Notes: generated from the letters alone by a model not told the origin. DNA of 64,000 nt from Curtobacterium sp. MCSS17_007 (GCF_003234175.2 NZ_CP126257.1:2046001-2110000), one strand, 5' to 3'. Counted from the stretch's first letter, positions 1-8,828 are shown. A program made the numbers and translations.

Positions 1-545
1 TCCGTGATCGCGGTCTCGTCACGGAGGGTGAGCCCGATGTCGTCGAGCCCTTCCATCAACCGCCAACGAGTGTAGGCGTCGATCTCGAAGGGCACGTCCA
101 CCGCGCCGAGCGACACGCGCTGGGTGACCAGGTCGACCGTCGCCTGCGCCCCCGGCTGCCGCTCGATCTCGGCCCAGAGCCGCTCGACTTCCGATTCGGT
201 CACGATCGCGGTGACCAGGCCCTGCTTGCCCGCGTTGCCCTTGAAGATGTCCGCGAAGCGACTCGAGACGACGACGCGGAAGCCGAAGTCGCGGAGCGCC
301 CAGACGGCGTGCTCGCGGCTCGACCCGGTGCCGAAGTCCGGGCCGGCGACCAGCACCTGCGCGCCCTGGTACGCGGGCTGGTTGAGCACGAAGTCGGGGT
401 CCTGGCGCCACCCGGCGAACAGGGCGTCCTCGAAGCCGGTCTTCGTGACCCGCTTCAGGTAGACCGCGGGGATGATCTGGTCGGTGTCGACGTTCGAGCG
501 TTGCAGCGGCGCGGCGATCCCGGTGACGGTGGTGATCTTGTCCAT
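1..545 (-). CDS. leuD: 3-isopropylmalate dehydratase small subunit LeuD (C-terminus off the window)
   Basis: Small subunit of isopropylmalate isomerase, which with LeuC converts 2-isopropylmalate to 3-isopropylmalate in leucine synthesis. Translated from the minus strand it opens [14 protein letters not shown] and contains the family signatures [11 protein letters not shown] and [10 protein letters not shown], the latter near residue 75. The frame stays open to base 1, giving about 181 codons of a protein that is usually near 200, so only the last residues are missing. Its ATG (543-545) overlaps the TGA of leuC (545-547) by one base, so the two subunits are translationally coupled and made together. 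No odd residues were noticed. Confidence 0.95.
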   Translation of the reverse strand, partial: MDKITTVTGIAAPLQRSNVDTDQIIPAVYLKRVTKTGFEDALFAGWRQDPDFVLNQPAYQGAQVLVAGPDFGTGSSREHAVWALRDFGFRVVVSSRFADIFKGNAGKQGLVTAIVTESEVERLWAEIERQPGAQATVDLVTQRVSLGAVDVPFEIDAYTRWRLMEGLDDIGLTLRDETAIT

Positions 546-2014
546 CAGATGGTCCCCTCGGTGGTCGTGGTCGCGGTCTCGGTGTCGGTCACGGACGCCA
601 GCGCGTCGTCGGTCTCCAGGTCCCACGGGCTCGAGAGCGTCCCGCGGACGGCGGTCGCGGCGGCGACGAGCGGGGACACCAGGTGCGTGCGCCCGCCCTT
701 GCCCTGGCGTCCCTCGAAGTTGCGGTTCGAGGTGCTCGCGCAGCGTTCCCCCGGCGCGAGCTGGTCGGGGTTCATGCCGAGGCACATCGAGCAACCGGCG
801 AACCGCCACTCGGCGCCGAACTCGGTGAAGACCTCGTCGAGCCCCTCGGCCTCGGCCTCGAGCCGCACACGGGCGGACCCCGGGACCACCATGACGCGCA
901 CACCGTCGGCCTTCTTGCGGCCCTTGATGATCGACGCGAAGGCCCGGAGGTCCTCGATGCGCGAGTTCGTGCAGGACCCCATGAAGACCGCGTCGACGGC
1001 GATGTCCTTCATCGGGGTACCGGCCTGCAGGTCCATGTACTCCAGGGCGCGGGACGCCGCGGCCTGGTCGTTGGGGTCGGCGTAGGTCGACGGGTCGGGG
1101 ACGGTCTCGGAGAGCGAGACGCCCTGGCCGGGGTTGGTGCCCCAGGTGACGAAGGGCTCGAGTTCGTCGGCGTCGATGAAGACCTCGGCGTCGAACACGG
1201 CGTCGTCGTCGGTGGCCAGCGTGTCCCAGTACGCGACGGCGTCGTCCCAGTCCTGGCCCGTCGGGGCGTGGTCGCGGCCCTGGACGTAGTCGTACGTGGT
1301 CTGGTCGGGCGCGACCATGCCCGCGCGGGCACCGGCCTCGATCGACATGTTGCAGATCGTCATGCGGCCCTCCATCGAGAGGGACCGGATCGCCGAGCCG
1401 CGGTACTCGAGCACGTAGCCCTGCCCGCCGCCGGTGCCGATCTTCGCGATGACGGCCAGGATGATGTCCTTCGCGGTGACGCCGGGGCGCAGCGTGCCCT
1501 CGACGGTGATCGCCATCGTCTTGAACGGCTTCAGCGGCAGGGTCTGCGTCGCCAGGACGTGCTCGACCTCACTCGTGCCGATGCCGAACGCCATCGCGCC
1601 GAACGCGCCGTGGGTGGAGGTGTGCGAGTCGCCGCACACGACGGTGATGCCGGGCATCGTCAGGCCGAGCTGCGGGCCGACCACGTGCACGATCCCCTGC
1701 TCCTTGTCGCCCAGGGAGTGCAGACGGACGCCGAACTCCGCGCAGTTGCGACGCAGGGTCTCGATCTGGGTGCGGCTCGTCGGGTCCGCGATCGGCCGGT
1801 CGATCGCGAGGGTCGGGGTGTTGTGGTCCTCGGTCGCGATCGTCAGGTCGAGGCGGCGCACCGGGCGTCCCGCCTGGCGCAGGCCGTCGAACGCCTGGGG
1901 GCTGGTGACCTCGTGCACGAGGTGCAGGTCGATGTAGAGGAGGTCCGGGTTCCCGTCCTCGCCCTTGACCACGACGTGGTCGTCCCACACCTTCTCGGCG
2001 AGCGTCTTTCCCAT
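545..2014 (-). CDS. leuC: 3-isopropylmalate dehydratase large subunit LeuC
   Basis: Catalytic large subunit (489 aa) of isopropylmalate isomerase, an aconitase-family [4Fe-4S] enzyme of leucine biosynthesis. It opens [15 protein letters not shown] as the family does. The cluster ligands are visible in GSCTNSR near residue 350 and in CSMCLGMN near residue 410, and [14 protein letters not shown] marks the active-site region. Length is normal. The start is the ATG at 2014, with a GAGGAAGG ribosome-binding stretch about 12 bases upstream. It heads the leuC-leuD operon. The promoter carries a palindrome also found at ilvD, so leucine-pathway and ilv genes are probably co-regulated. leuB is separate, more than 20 kb away. 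Confidence 0.97.
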   Translation of the reverse strand: MGKTLAEKVWDDHVVVKGEDGNPDLLYIDLHLVHEVTSPQAFDGLRQAGRPVRRLDLTIATEDHNTPTLAIDRPIADPTSRTQIETLRRNCAEFGVRLHSLGDKEQGIVHVVGPQLGLTMPGITVVCGDSHTSTHGAFGAMAFGIGTSEVEHVLATQTLPLKPFKTMAITVEGTLRPGVTAKDIILAVIAKIGTGGGQGYVLEYRGSAIRSLSMEGRMTICNMSIEAGARAGMVAPDQTTYDYVQGRDHAPTGQDWDDAVAYWDTLATDDDAVFDAEVFIDADELEPFVTWGTNPGQGVSLSETVPDPSTYADPNDQAAASRALEYMDLQAGTPMKDIAVDAVFMGSCTNSRIEDLRAFASIIKGRKKADGVRVMVVPGSARVRLEAEAEGLDEVFTEFGAEWRFAGCSMCLGMNPDQLAPGERCASTSNRNFEGRQGKGGRTHLVSPLVAAATAVRGTLSSPWDLETDDALASVTDTETATTTTEGTI

Positions 2015-2070
2015 CGGCCCGGCCCTTCCTCATCGACGTTGCGGTACCGCTCTCGCGGCTCGGTCCGGCG

Positions 2071-2100
2071 AGTCTAGCAGGTTGGTATACCAACACCCGT
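2071..2100 (-). promoter_or_regulatory. leuCD promoter with 14-bp operator palindrome
   Basis: On the minus strand a -10 box TAGACT (bases 2076 down to 2071) is preceded four bases upstream by the perfect palindrome GTTGGTATACCAAC (2081-2094). The palindrome occupies the -35/-10 spacer, so a bound protein should block RNA polymerase. A one-mismatch copy sits in nearly the same place at ilvD. In Corynebacterium and Streptomyces the IclR-family regulators LtbR/NdgR control leuCD and ilv genes. Assigning such a factor here is inference; no regulator gene is adjacent. Confidence 0.6.
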
Positions 2101-2219
2101 CGAGGCGCACGGGAGGCGCGGAACGGCGCCGCCACGCCCCTCCCGCCGGGCCGTCGTGCGGTCCGTCGGACGCGGCACGGCACCAGCGACACCTGTCGCG
2201 GTGGGAAGATGGTGCCGAC

Positions 2220-3287
2220 ATGACGACGCCTGCGCACTCGACCCGGACCACCAACCTCGAGGGCGCCGCACGCGCCGCGATCGCCGGCGGTGCACCGCTG
2301 GCGCTGCTCATCGCCCTGGGGATGCCGGGGTACGCGGCCTTCGCGATGTTCGCCGGCTTCACGGCCATCTTCGGCGCGACCGAGCCGTACCGGCAGCGCG
2401 CCGTCACGACCGGTGTCGCCGGCGCGCTCCAGGCGGCGTGCATGCTCGCGGGCATCGGTGTCGCGCTCCTCGGGCACCCGCTGTGGCTGCAGGCGGTCGG
2501 GCTCGTGGTGGTGCTCGTCGTCGCCGTGTGCACGCTCACGGCACTGCAGACGATCCCGGCGCAGCCGATCTTCCCGGTGTTCGCGTTCGTGGTGTCCGCG
2601 CTCGTCCCGCTGCGCCCCGCCGACCTCCCGACCGTCCTGGTGATCATCGTCGGCTCGGTTGCGTGGGCGTGGCTCGTGGCGATGTCGGGCGCGCTGCTCC
2701 GCCGGGTCCTGCACCCTCGGGCACCACACCGCTTCCGGCCGCTCGCGGCACGCAAGCACCGCACGCTCGCGGTCCTGCGCACGGCCGCGCTCCGCGAGAC
2801 GGTCGCGCTCAACGTCGTCGGGTCCCTCGTCGCCGGGGCGGTCGCCGTCGCGATCCCGGGCCTCGGACACCCGTACTGGGCGGTGATCGCGGTCGTGGCG
2901 ACGCTCCCGGCGCTCCGGCAGCGGCACACCCTCCGTCGCGCCTGGCAGCGCGTGATCGGCACCGTCGGCGGGACGGTCGTGGCGGTGGGGATCCTGCTGC
3001 TGGAACCGAGCGTCTGGTGGATCGTCGCCATCGCCGTCATCGGGCAGTTCTTCGCGGAGATCTTCGTCGCCCGGCACTACGCCGTGACGCTGCTCTTCCT
3101 CACGCCGCTCGCGCTCGCGGTGTCGTGGCTGAGCCTGCCCGAGGCGCCGGAGCTCCTCGCGCTCGACCGCATCGCGCAGACGCTGCTCGGTGCCCTCGTG
3201 AGCGTGGCACTCCTGGTGGTCGGACGCTCCGTCGAGCGCCGGCGTGGCCGTCCGCTCGGTGCGACGAGCGCGATCCGCACCGTCTGA
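2220..3287 (+). CDS. FUSC-family membrane protein
   Basis: A 355-residue integral membrane protein with about ten hydrophobic segments in two halves of similar layout, separated near residue 160-200 by a basic stretch (LHPRAPHRFRPLAARKHR). This matches the FUSC (fusaric-acid-resistance-like) superfamily. Members are thought to move aromatic acids or other small molecules, but the substrate cannot be read here. The ATG at 2220 was chosen because earlier in-frame codons run through the leuC promoter and are not protein-like. It is divergent from leuC, so the shared interval holds both promoters. A convergent repeat-rich region follows it. Confidence 0.7.
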   Translation: MTTPAHSTRTTNLEGAARAAIAGGAPLALLIALGMPGYAAFAMFAGFTAIFGATEPYRQRAVTTGVAGALQAACMLAGIGVALLGHPLWLQAVGLVVVLVVAVCTLTALQTIPAQPIFPVFAFVVSALVPLRPADLPTVLVIIVGSVAWAWLVAMSGALLRRVLHPRAPHRFRPLAARKHRTLAVLRTAALRETVALNVVGSLVAGAVAVAIPGLGHPYWAVIAVVATLPALRQRHTLRRAWQRVIGTVGGTVVAVGILLLEPSVWWIVAIAVIGQFFAEIFVARHYAVTLLFLTPLALAVSWLSLPEAPELLALDRIAQTLLGALVSVALLVVGRSVERRRGRPLGATSAIRTV

Positions 3288-3310
3288 CGGCCGGCAGGAA
3301 CCGCGCCGCG

Positions 3311-3380
3311 CGCATCGAACCAGCTCTCCGACGTGGAACCAGCCATCAGCGCTGGTTCCACGTCGGATCCGTGGTTCGTC
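3311..3380. repeat. 70-bp hairpin repeat, copy 1
   Basis: First of two ungapped 70-base copies in the FUSC/phosphatase intergenic region. It holds a perfect 17-bp inverted repeat (3327-3343 with 3351-3367, loop of 7) inside an outer pair CGAACCA (3316-3322) / TGGTTCG (3372-3378). By hand alignment 57 of 70 bases match copy 2. No coding potential is seen. Confidence 0.8.
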
Positions 3381-3418
3381 TCGGACGAAGGCACCGCGGA
3401 CAGCACCCCCGGCTCGCG

Positions 3419-3460
3419 GGACGGGAGGCCCGGGGCGAGATCGCGCCGCGCCTCCCGTCC
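3419..3460. terminator. Palindromic terminator-like element (GGACGGGAGG family)
   Basis: Arms GGACGGGAGG (3419-3428) and CCTCCCGTCC (3451-3460) form a 10-bp stem between two convergent genes. It is one member of a family of similar palindromes at gene ends in this window. No U-tract follows, as is common in high-GC actinobacteria, so the terminator role is inferred from position. Confidence 0.5.
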
Positions 3461-3496
3461 GACGAGGGCTCGCGTCCGTCGCCGTGCGTGCCCGAG

Positions 3497-3566
3497 CGCA
3501 TCGGACCAGCTTTCCGACATCGAACCAGCGTTGTCCGTTGGTTCGATGTCGGATCCGCGGTTCGTC
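3497..3566. repeat. 70-bp hairpin repeat, copy 2
   Basis: Second copy of the 70-base element. The inner stem is 15 bp (3513-3527 with 3539-3553). Two base pairs of copy 1 are replaced here by different complementary pairs, and two other differences keep G-U pairing. Conservation therefore seems to be of the folded structure rather than of bare sequence. Confidence 0.8.
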
Positions 3567-3584
3567 CCGCCAGCACCGGCCGCG

Positions 3585-4190
3585 TCAGTCGCGCGGGGCG
3601 ATGTTCCAGGAGTCGATGACGGGGCGGCCGTGCTCGTAGCCGAGCGAGCTCACGGTCGCGGTGCCGAGCTTCAGCACGGCACCGTCCTGTGGCGCGAGTC
3701 GGATCCACGCGGCACCGAGCGCACGGAGCACGTGCCCGTGCGCGACGACGATCGCGTCGTCACCCTCGGCGAGCACCGGACGCACGCGGTTCAACACGCG
3801 CTCGACGCGGACCCGGACCTCGGCGGCGTTCTCCCCCGGGGTGTCACCGGCGGGCACCCCGTCGGTCCAGAGGTCCCACGGACCGTGCCGCTTGACCTTG
3901 ATCTGCGGGGTGGTCAGGCCCTCGTAGGCGCCGTAGTCCCACTCGTACAGGTCCTCGTCGAGCTCCGGGTCGACGCCGACGAGCTCGGCGGTGTCCCGTG
4001 CGCGCTGCAGCGGGCTCGAGAGCGCGAGCGCGAAGGTGCGGTCCGCGAGGTACCGGCCGGCGCGCTTCGCCTGCTCGATGCCGTTCTCGGTGAGCGGGAT
4101 GTCGGTGCGGCCGGTGTGCTGACCGCTCTTCGACCACTCCGTCTCTCCGTGGCGGACGAGGACGAGTTCGCCGGGGCGTTCCGAGGTCAT
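3585..4190 (-). CDS. Histidine phosphatase family protein (phosphoglycerate-mutase-like)
   Basis: A 201-residue branch-2-sized histidine phosphatase. The catalytic loop LVRHGETEW holds the phospho-accepting His14 between Arg13 and Glu16. SSPLQRARDTAE follows in the family place, and the second catalytic histidine lies in VVAHGHVLRALG. Length suits the broad phosphatases (CobC/GpmB-like) rather than glycolytic phosphoglycerate mutase, so the substrate is unknown. The ATG (4188-4190) overlaps the stop of the crcB gene upstream, placing it last in a leftward operon with the fluoride channels. It converges on the FUSC gene. Confidence 0.85.
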   Translation of the reverse strand: MTSERPGELVLVRHGETEWSKSGQHTGRTDIPLTENGIEQAKRAGRYLADRTFALALSSPLQRARDTAELVGVDPELDEDLYEWDYGAYEGLTTPQIKVKRHGPWDLWTDGVPAGDTPGENAAEVRVRVERVLNRVRPVLAEGDDAIVVAHGHVLRALGAAWIRLAPQDGAVLKLGTATVSSLGYEHGRPVIDSWNIAPRD

Positions 4191-4576
4191 GTGTTCCTTC
4201 CGGTGTACAGGCCGAGCGCGGCTGCGCCGACCGAGACGACGAGCATCCCGAGGCCGTTCAGGACGGCGAGCCGGGTCTTGCCGGTCCGGAGGAGCTGCAC
4301 GGTCTCGACGCTCGCCGTCGAGAACGTCGTGTACCCGCCCATCATGCCCGTCCCGAGCACCGCGACCGTCGAGGGACCGAGGGCACCGGTCTCCCCGAGC
4401 CCGGTGAGGAACCCGAGCACGAGGGATCCCGTCACGTTGATGACGAGCGTGCCGAGCGGGAACCGCCCGAGCACGGTGCCACCGATCCGGGACCTGACGA
4501 CGCCGTCGAGCCAGGAGCGCAGGGCAGCGCCGACACCGCCGCCGAGGGAGACCAGCAGGAGTTCGAGCGGGTTCAC
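4187..4576 (-). CDS. crcB: Fluoride channel subunit CrcB/Fluc (second of pair)
   Basis: A 129-residue, four-helix membrane protein of the Fluc/CrcB family that exports fluoride as a dual-topology dimer. Family signatures are LGGGVGAALR at residues 11-20, NVTGS near residue 47 and GGYTTFSTAS near residue 80. A GTG start (4574-4576) is chosen because it overlaps the TGA of the upstream crcB gene and lies just before the first helix. Paired adjacent genes usually encode an obligate heterodimer of oppositely oriented subunits. No fluoride riboswitch is seen upstream of the pair. Confidence 0.92.
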   Translation of the reverse strand: MNPLELLLVSLGGGVGAALRSWLDGVVRSRIGGTVLGRFPLGTLVINVTGSLVLGFLTGLGETGALGPSTVAVLGTGMMGGYTTFSTASVETVQLLRTGKTRLAVLNGLGMLVVSVGAAALGLYTGRNT

Positions 4577-5019
4577 CCGGCGTCTCCCGTCCGGGAGCCC
4601 CGGGTGCGCCGAGCGCCGGCGAGCCACACTCCCACTGCCGCGGCGACGAGGCCGAGCACGACCGAGAGCAGTGCGTACCCCGCGCCGGCACCCCAGCGAC
4701 CGGCGTCGAGGAGTCGAGCGGTGTCGTCCGCGAGGGTCGAGTAGGTCGTGAAGCCGCCGAGGACCCCGGTGCCGACGAACAGGCGGAGCGCTCGGCGCCG
4801 TCCGACGTCCGCGCCAGCGTGCGCGAGCGCCTCGAGCAGGAAGCCCAGGCAGAACGCTCCGACGACGTTGATCACGAGGATCGTCCAGCTGACGCCGTCG
4901 GCCGCCGGCAGTGCCGCGGCGAGCACCGCCCGCACGCCGGTGCCGACCGCGCCCCCGAGGGCGACGAGGCCCAGGTACCGCCAGCGCAGGTGCGGTGGTC
5001 GGTCGGTGGCGCTGGTCAC
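4573..5019 (-). CDS. crcB: Fluoride channel subunit CrcB/Fluc (first of pair)
   Basis: Partner Fluc subunit of about 148 residues. It shows ALGGAVGTGVR near residue 20, NVVGAFCLGFL near residue 50 and GGFTTYSTLADD near residue 85, with four hydrophobic helices. The C-terminal tail is Arg-rich (GARRTRGSRTGD). The GTG at 5019 gives a tidy N-terminus; a second in-frame GTG at 5064 would add 15 residues. It begins 72 bases after the stop of the siderophore synthetase gene on the same strand, so it may be read from the siderophore operon or from its own promoter in that gap. Confidence 0.92.
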   Translation of the reverse strand: MTSATDRPPHLRWRYLGLVALGGAVGTGVRAVLAAALPAADGVSWTILVINVVGAFCLGFLLEALAHAGADVGRRRALRLFVGTGVLGGFTTYSTLADDTARLLDAGRWGAGAGYALLSVVLGLVAAAVGVWLAGARRTRGSRTGDAG

Positions 5020-5091
5020 CCTGCCAGCCTGGCACGACCGGGTCCGCGGCAGCGTGCGCGCCACCCGCGGACCCGGTTCGTGTACGGACCC

Positions 5092-7425
5092 TCAGCGCCC
5101 GATCGGGTTCGCCATCCGCCCGGCCCGGATGAGCGAGTCCGTCTGCGCCGACAGGTCCACCATCTGCAGGGTGTTCCGGAGCTGCAGCCGGTTGAGGCAC
5201 GAGTGCTCGAAGTCCGGGACCCGGAAGTCGATCCGGCGTGCCCGCCCCGCCGCGGCGCCGTCCACGCACGACCCGACGAGCCGCCAGAACACGGTGGCCG
5301 GCAGCACGCCGTCCTCGTCGAGGATCGCGGCGAGGTACCGGAGGACACCGTCGAACACGTCGGTGAAGACCCCGAGCGCCGCTTCGTCGTCGTCCACCGG
5401 GTGCACGATGCGCTCGATCCCGGCGGGGACCGCGACGTCCCCGACGACCACGACCTCCTCCCCGATGTCCTTCATGAACACCCGCGACACCACCCCGTCG
5501 CGCAGGACGAGCACGAGGTTCTCCCCGTGCGGCATGAACAGCAGCTGGTGCTCGGTCAGGCAGTGCACGACGGGTCGGAGGTAGGCGTCGAGGTACCGAC
5601 GGACCCACTCGGCCGCGTCGAGCCCCGACCGGGCCACCAGCGCGGCGGCGACGGAGCGCCCCCGGGCGTCCCGGTGGAGCAGGGCCGCCATGGTGATCGG
5701 CCGCTCCCCCGCCCGCAGGCGCGGCACCGGGCTCTCCCGCCACAGCGCGGCGAGCATCTTCCGCTGCGGCGAGGGCACGTCGACGCGGTGGTACGCGTCC
5801 CCGGTGTAGCCGATCGCCGCGTGTTCCCGGAGCACGCCGAACCCGGCGTCGGCGAGCACCGGGTCGGCGTCGACCAGACCGGCGACCCAGTCGTTCACGG
5901 CCGGTGCGGTCCGCATGTACGCCGGCGATATGCCCCGGAGGAACCCCATGTTCTGCACGGCGAGCGCCGTCTTCACGTACGACCGCTCCGGGCGGGAACG
6001 GTTGAACGCCGTCCGGATCGACTGCTGGGGCTGGTGGTCGTCTGCGCCCTCGCCCAGGTCGACGAGGTCCTGCCGGCCGAGGTCCGGCGCGAAGGTCACG
6101 GCGATGCGGTGCTGCCACTGCCAGGGGTGCACCGGGAACCAGGCGTACTCAGCGGGGTCGAGCCCCCGGCGACCGAGGGTGTCGCGGAACCGGTCCACGG
6201 TCGACGCGTCGAGCTCGGCGTCCCAGTGCTGCCGCTCGGTGCGGTCGGCGGCGAGCGCGAGGTGCGTGTGCTCGCGCCGGGCGGCGAGCCACCGGTAGCG
6301 GAAGCGCCCGCCCGACTCCGGCGCGTAGGCGCGGTACTCGTCGAGTCCGAACCCGATCCGCCCGTTCGCCGCGACGAACGCGGGGTGCCCCTCGGTCATC
6401 GCGGCCTCGGCGTCCTGGAACCCCGCGACCACGTCGCCGTCCGCGCGGCCACGTGCGAGCTGCACGGCGGAGGGTCCGCCGCGGCGGTGCTTCGCCGCGG
6501 CACTCGCGAGGGTGGACGCGATCTCCTCGAGGTAGGTGCCGAGCAGCTCGTCCGGGATGCCGAGCGCCTCCTGCAGCGCGAGCACGAGGTCCTGCGCGTC
6601 GAGCGGCGCCGACGAGCCCCGACGGGTACGGGTCAGCGAGGCCTCGTCGAGCACCCAGTGCTCGAGCGCGTGCACCCGACCGCGGAAGCGGTAGGTCGAG
6701 TCCCCCGCGTCGAGCGCCCACCCGTCGCCGTCGGGACGCGGAGCGACCAGCCGCTCGTGCGTGAACTCGGCGATCGCCTTCGCCACGAGGTGCCGTTGTG
6801 CCGGCTCCAGGTGCTCGGGCCGGAGGTGCGCCGCGGGCCCGTCGTCGTCGAGCCGCCCGATCCGCTCGGTGTCGAGCACCGACAGGAGCGCACGCTTGCC
6901 GTCCACGTCGACCACCCGCAGCGCCCGGAACCCGACCTCCGCGTTCTTCCGCTGCACGGCCGTGTTCCGCTCGTCCGGCTCGACGACGACCCGCCGTGCG
7001 CCGAGCACGTCGCGGCAGTGCTCCACGACGGCCCGCATCACCGCCGTCGTGAGCCCGTGCACGCGGCCACCCGCCGATCCGGCCGAGGGTGGCGGTGCGA
7101 TCAGCAGGTGCATCCCGACGTCGCCGGGTTCGGCGTCCCACACGTCGGTGAGCAGCACGGAAGCCGGGTCGTACGTCTCCGCGTAGGCGATCGGCTCGCC
7201 GTGCCGCCGGAGCAACCAGCCCGCCTGCGCGGGGTCTGCCTGCACCGCACGCAGGTACGCGCGCACCGCGTCGACGTCGTGGTCCGCCATCCCCCACCAC
7301 GAGGACGCCGGGGCCGCGAGCCACGCCTGCACGAGCGCGGCGTCGCGGTCCGGGTCGACCGGGTGCACGGACGGGAGGCCCGTGGTCGCGCCCGTCGGAG
7401 CGGCGACCGTGACCGCGGCGCTCAC
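5092..7425 (-). CDS. desD: Fused N-acyltransferase / NIS siderophore synthetase (DesC-DesD type)
   Basis: A 777-residue two-part enzyme of hydroxamate siderophore synthesis. Residues about 19-185 are a GNAT acyltransferase of the kind that acylates N-hydroxy-diamines. From about residue 210 it is an IucA/IucC synthetase that joins those units in an ATP-dependent, NRPS-independent way. EGHPAF (345-350), HPWQWQH (433-439), KTALAVQNMGFLRG (485-498), MPHGENL (631-637) and KDIGEE (652-657) are the family's nucleotide- and substrate-binding patches; the C-terminal part is FhuF-like. In Streptomyces these are two genes, desC and desD. The GTG start (7423-7425) overlaps the desB stop. The product is probably a desferrioxamine-like trihydroxamate; the exact compound cannot be told. 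Confidence 0.9.
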   Translation of the reverse strand: MSAAVTVAAPTGATTGLPSVHPVDPDRDAALVQAWLAAPASSWWGMADHDVDAVRAYLRAVQADPAQAGWLLRRHGEPIAYAETYDPASVLLTDVWDAEPGDVGMHLLIAPPPSAGSAGGRVHGLTTAVMRAVVEHCRDVLGARRVVVEPDERNTAVQRKNAEVGFRALRVVDVDGKRALLSVLDTERIGRLDDDGPAAHLRPEHLEPAQRHLVAKAIAEFTHERLVAPRPDGDGWALDAGDSTYRFRGRVHALEHWVLDEASLTRTRRGSSAPLDAQDLVLALQEALGIPDELLGTYLEEIASTLASAAAKHRRGGPSAVQLARGRADGDVVAGFQDAEAAMTEGHPAFVAANGRIGFGLDEYRAYAPESGGRFRYRWLAARREHTHLALAADRTERQHWDAELDASTVDRFRDTLGRRGLDPAEYAWFPVHPWQWQHRIAVTFAPDLGRQDLVDLGEGADDHQPQQSIRTAFNRSRPERSYVKTALAVQNMGFLRGISPAYMRTAPAVNDWVAGLVDADPVLADAGFGVLREHAAIGYTGDAYHRVDVPSPQRKMLAALWRESPVPRLRAGERPITMAALLHRDARGRSVAAALVARSGLDAAEWVRRYLDAYLRPVVHCLTEHQLLFMPHGENLVLVLRDGVVSRVFMKDIGEEVVVVGDVAVPAGIERIVHPVDDDEAALGVFTDVFDGVLRYLAAILDEDGVLPATVFWRLVGSCVDGAAAGRARRIDFRVPDFEHSCLNRLQLRNTLQMVDLSAQTDSLIRAGRMANPIGR

Positions 7426-8828
7426 GCGGACACCTCCGCAGGAGCGTCGAGCAGGTCCTCGGTGTCCGTGGCGGCGCTCGCCGCGTGCGGCGGGTCGGCG
7501 CTCGCCGCCGGCTCGGGAGCCGGCCGTCCACCGGGCAGGCCGAACTCCTGGAAGGCGATCCGTTCCTCCAGGCCGTAGACCGTGCGTCCCGTGACGGAGC
7601 GGATGATCGACGCGTTCCGCCAGGCGCCCATCCCGAGGTCCGGTGCGGTGAGGCCGTGCGTGTGCTCCTCGGCGTTCTGCACCCAGATGCGGCCGCCCAG
7701 CGTGTCGACGTGCAGGTCTCGGGCGACCGCGAGCCGGCCGAGGTCGTCGCGGGCGACCAGGTGCGCGACGGGGTCGAGGAAGTCGGGGGTGCGCGGACGG
7801 TAGCCGGTGGCGAGGACGAGGCGGGCGACCTCGTGCGTCGCCTCGGTGCCGAGTTGACCGTGCCGGAGCGTCAGGCGGAACCGGTCGCGGTCGGGCAGCC
7901 ACGCGGCGGCGACGACGCTCGTGTCGGTGCGGAGCGTCGTCGGCACCGGGCCTCGCGCGCTGATCCGGTAGAGCGCGTCGTAGACCTCGTCGACCAGGTC
8001 GGCACTGATCCCCTTGTAGAGCCCGCGCTGCTCACGGCCGAGGCGGTCCCGGACCGGCCTCGGCAGCGCGTGGAAGTGGTCGGTGTACTCGGGACTCGTC
8101 ATCTCGAGCGTGAGCTTCGTGTCCTCCATCGGGAAGAACCGGGGCGAGCGGGTGATCCAGTCGAGTCGGTACCCGCCGTCGCGGATGCCCTCGAGCAGGT
8201 CGCGGTACACCTCGGCGGCGGACTGCCCGCTGCCGACGACGGCGATCGAGTCGGCGCGGCGGAGGTCCCTGCGTGCGGGCAGGTAGCCCGCGGAGTGCAC
8301 CACGGGGCCGTCGAGACCGCGCAGCGCATCCGGCACGGCGGGCTCGGTGCCGATGCCGAGCACGACGTGGCGCGCGCGGTACCGCTCCGGACCGTGCGGC
8401 GTCTCGGCGTGCACGGTGAACAGGTCGGTGTCCTCGTCGTGTTCGACCGCGACGACGCGACGACCCCACCGGAGGGTGCGCAGGCGGTCGGCCGCCCACC
8501 GGCAGTAGGCGTCGTACTCCACGCGCAGCGGGTGGAAGTCCTCGCGGATGTAGAAGGGGTAGAGCCGTCCGGTCGCCTTGAGCCAGGCGAGGAACGAGAA
8601 CGGCGAGGTCGGGTCGGCCATCGTCACGAGGTCGGCGAGGAACGGCACCTGGATGGTGGCGTCGTCGAGCATCATGCCGTGGTGCCACGCGAAGCCGTCG
8701 GCCTGGTCGAGGAAGACCGCGTCGAGGTCGTCGAGCGGTTCGGTGAGGCAGGCGAGCCCGAGGTTGAACGGGCCGATGCCGATGCCGACGATGTCGTGCA
8801 CGGTGCCGGTGCTGGTGCTGGTGGTCAT
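7422..8828 (-). CDS. desB: Diamine/lysine N-monooxygenase, siderophore synthesis (DesB-like)
   Basis: A 468-residue flavin N-hydroxylase of the IucD/PvdA/DesB family, which hydroxylates the terminal amine of lysine, ornithine or cadaverine as the first step to a hydroxamate. The FAD motif GIGIGPFNLGLACL is at residues about 15-28, the NADPH motif VVGSGQSAAEVY is mid-protein and the conserved ATGYRPR lies near residue 360. FHPLRVEYDAYCRWA is the usual substrate/FAD region. Since a decarboxylase gene precedes it, cadaverine or putrescine is the likely substrate (inference). It overlaps both neighbours by four bases, so the operon is translated as a coupled unit. Confidence 0.93.
   Translation of the reverse strand: MTTSTSTGTVHDIVGIGIGPFNLGLACLTEPLDDLDAVFLDQADGFAWHHGMMLDDATIQVPFLADLVTMADPTSPFSFLAWLKATGRLYPFYIREDFHPLRVEYDAYCRWAADRLRTLRWGRRVVAVEHDEDTDLFTVHAETPHGPERYRARHVVLGIGTEPAVPDALRGLDGPVVHSAGYLPARRDLRRADSIAVVGSGQSAAEVYRDLLEGIRDGGYRLDWITRSPRFFPMEDTKLTLEMTSPEYTDHFHALPRPVRDRLGREQRGLYKGISADLVDEVYDALYRISARGPVPTTLRTDTSVVAAAWLPDRDRFRLTLRHGQLGTEATHEVARLVLATGYRPRTPDFLDPVAHLVARDDLGRLAVARDLHVDTLGGRIWVQNAEEHTHGLTAPDLGMGAWRNASIIRSVTGRTVYGLEERIAFQEFGLPGGRPAPEPAASADPPHAASAATDTEDLLDAPAEVSA

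Noticed and set aside
5020..5091. Fluoride riboswitch ahead of the crcB pair
   Set aside because: The gap is about 70 bases and no crcB-type riboswitch core could be made out.
4819..7578. 919-codon plus-strand open frame opposite the siderophore synthetase
   Set aside because: High GC creates long antisense frames; the minus strand encodes clear GNAT and IucA/IucC motifs and the antisense product has no recognisable domain.
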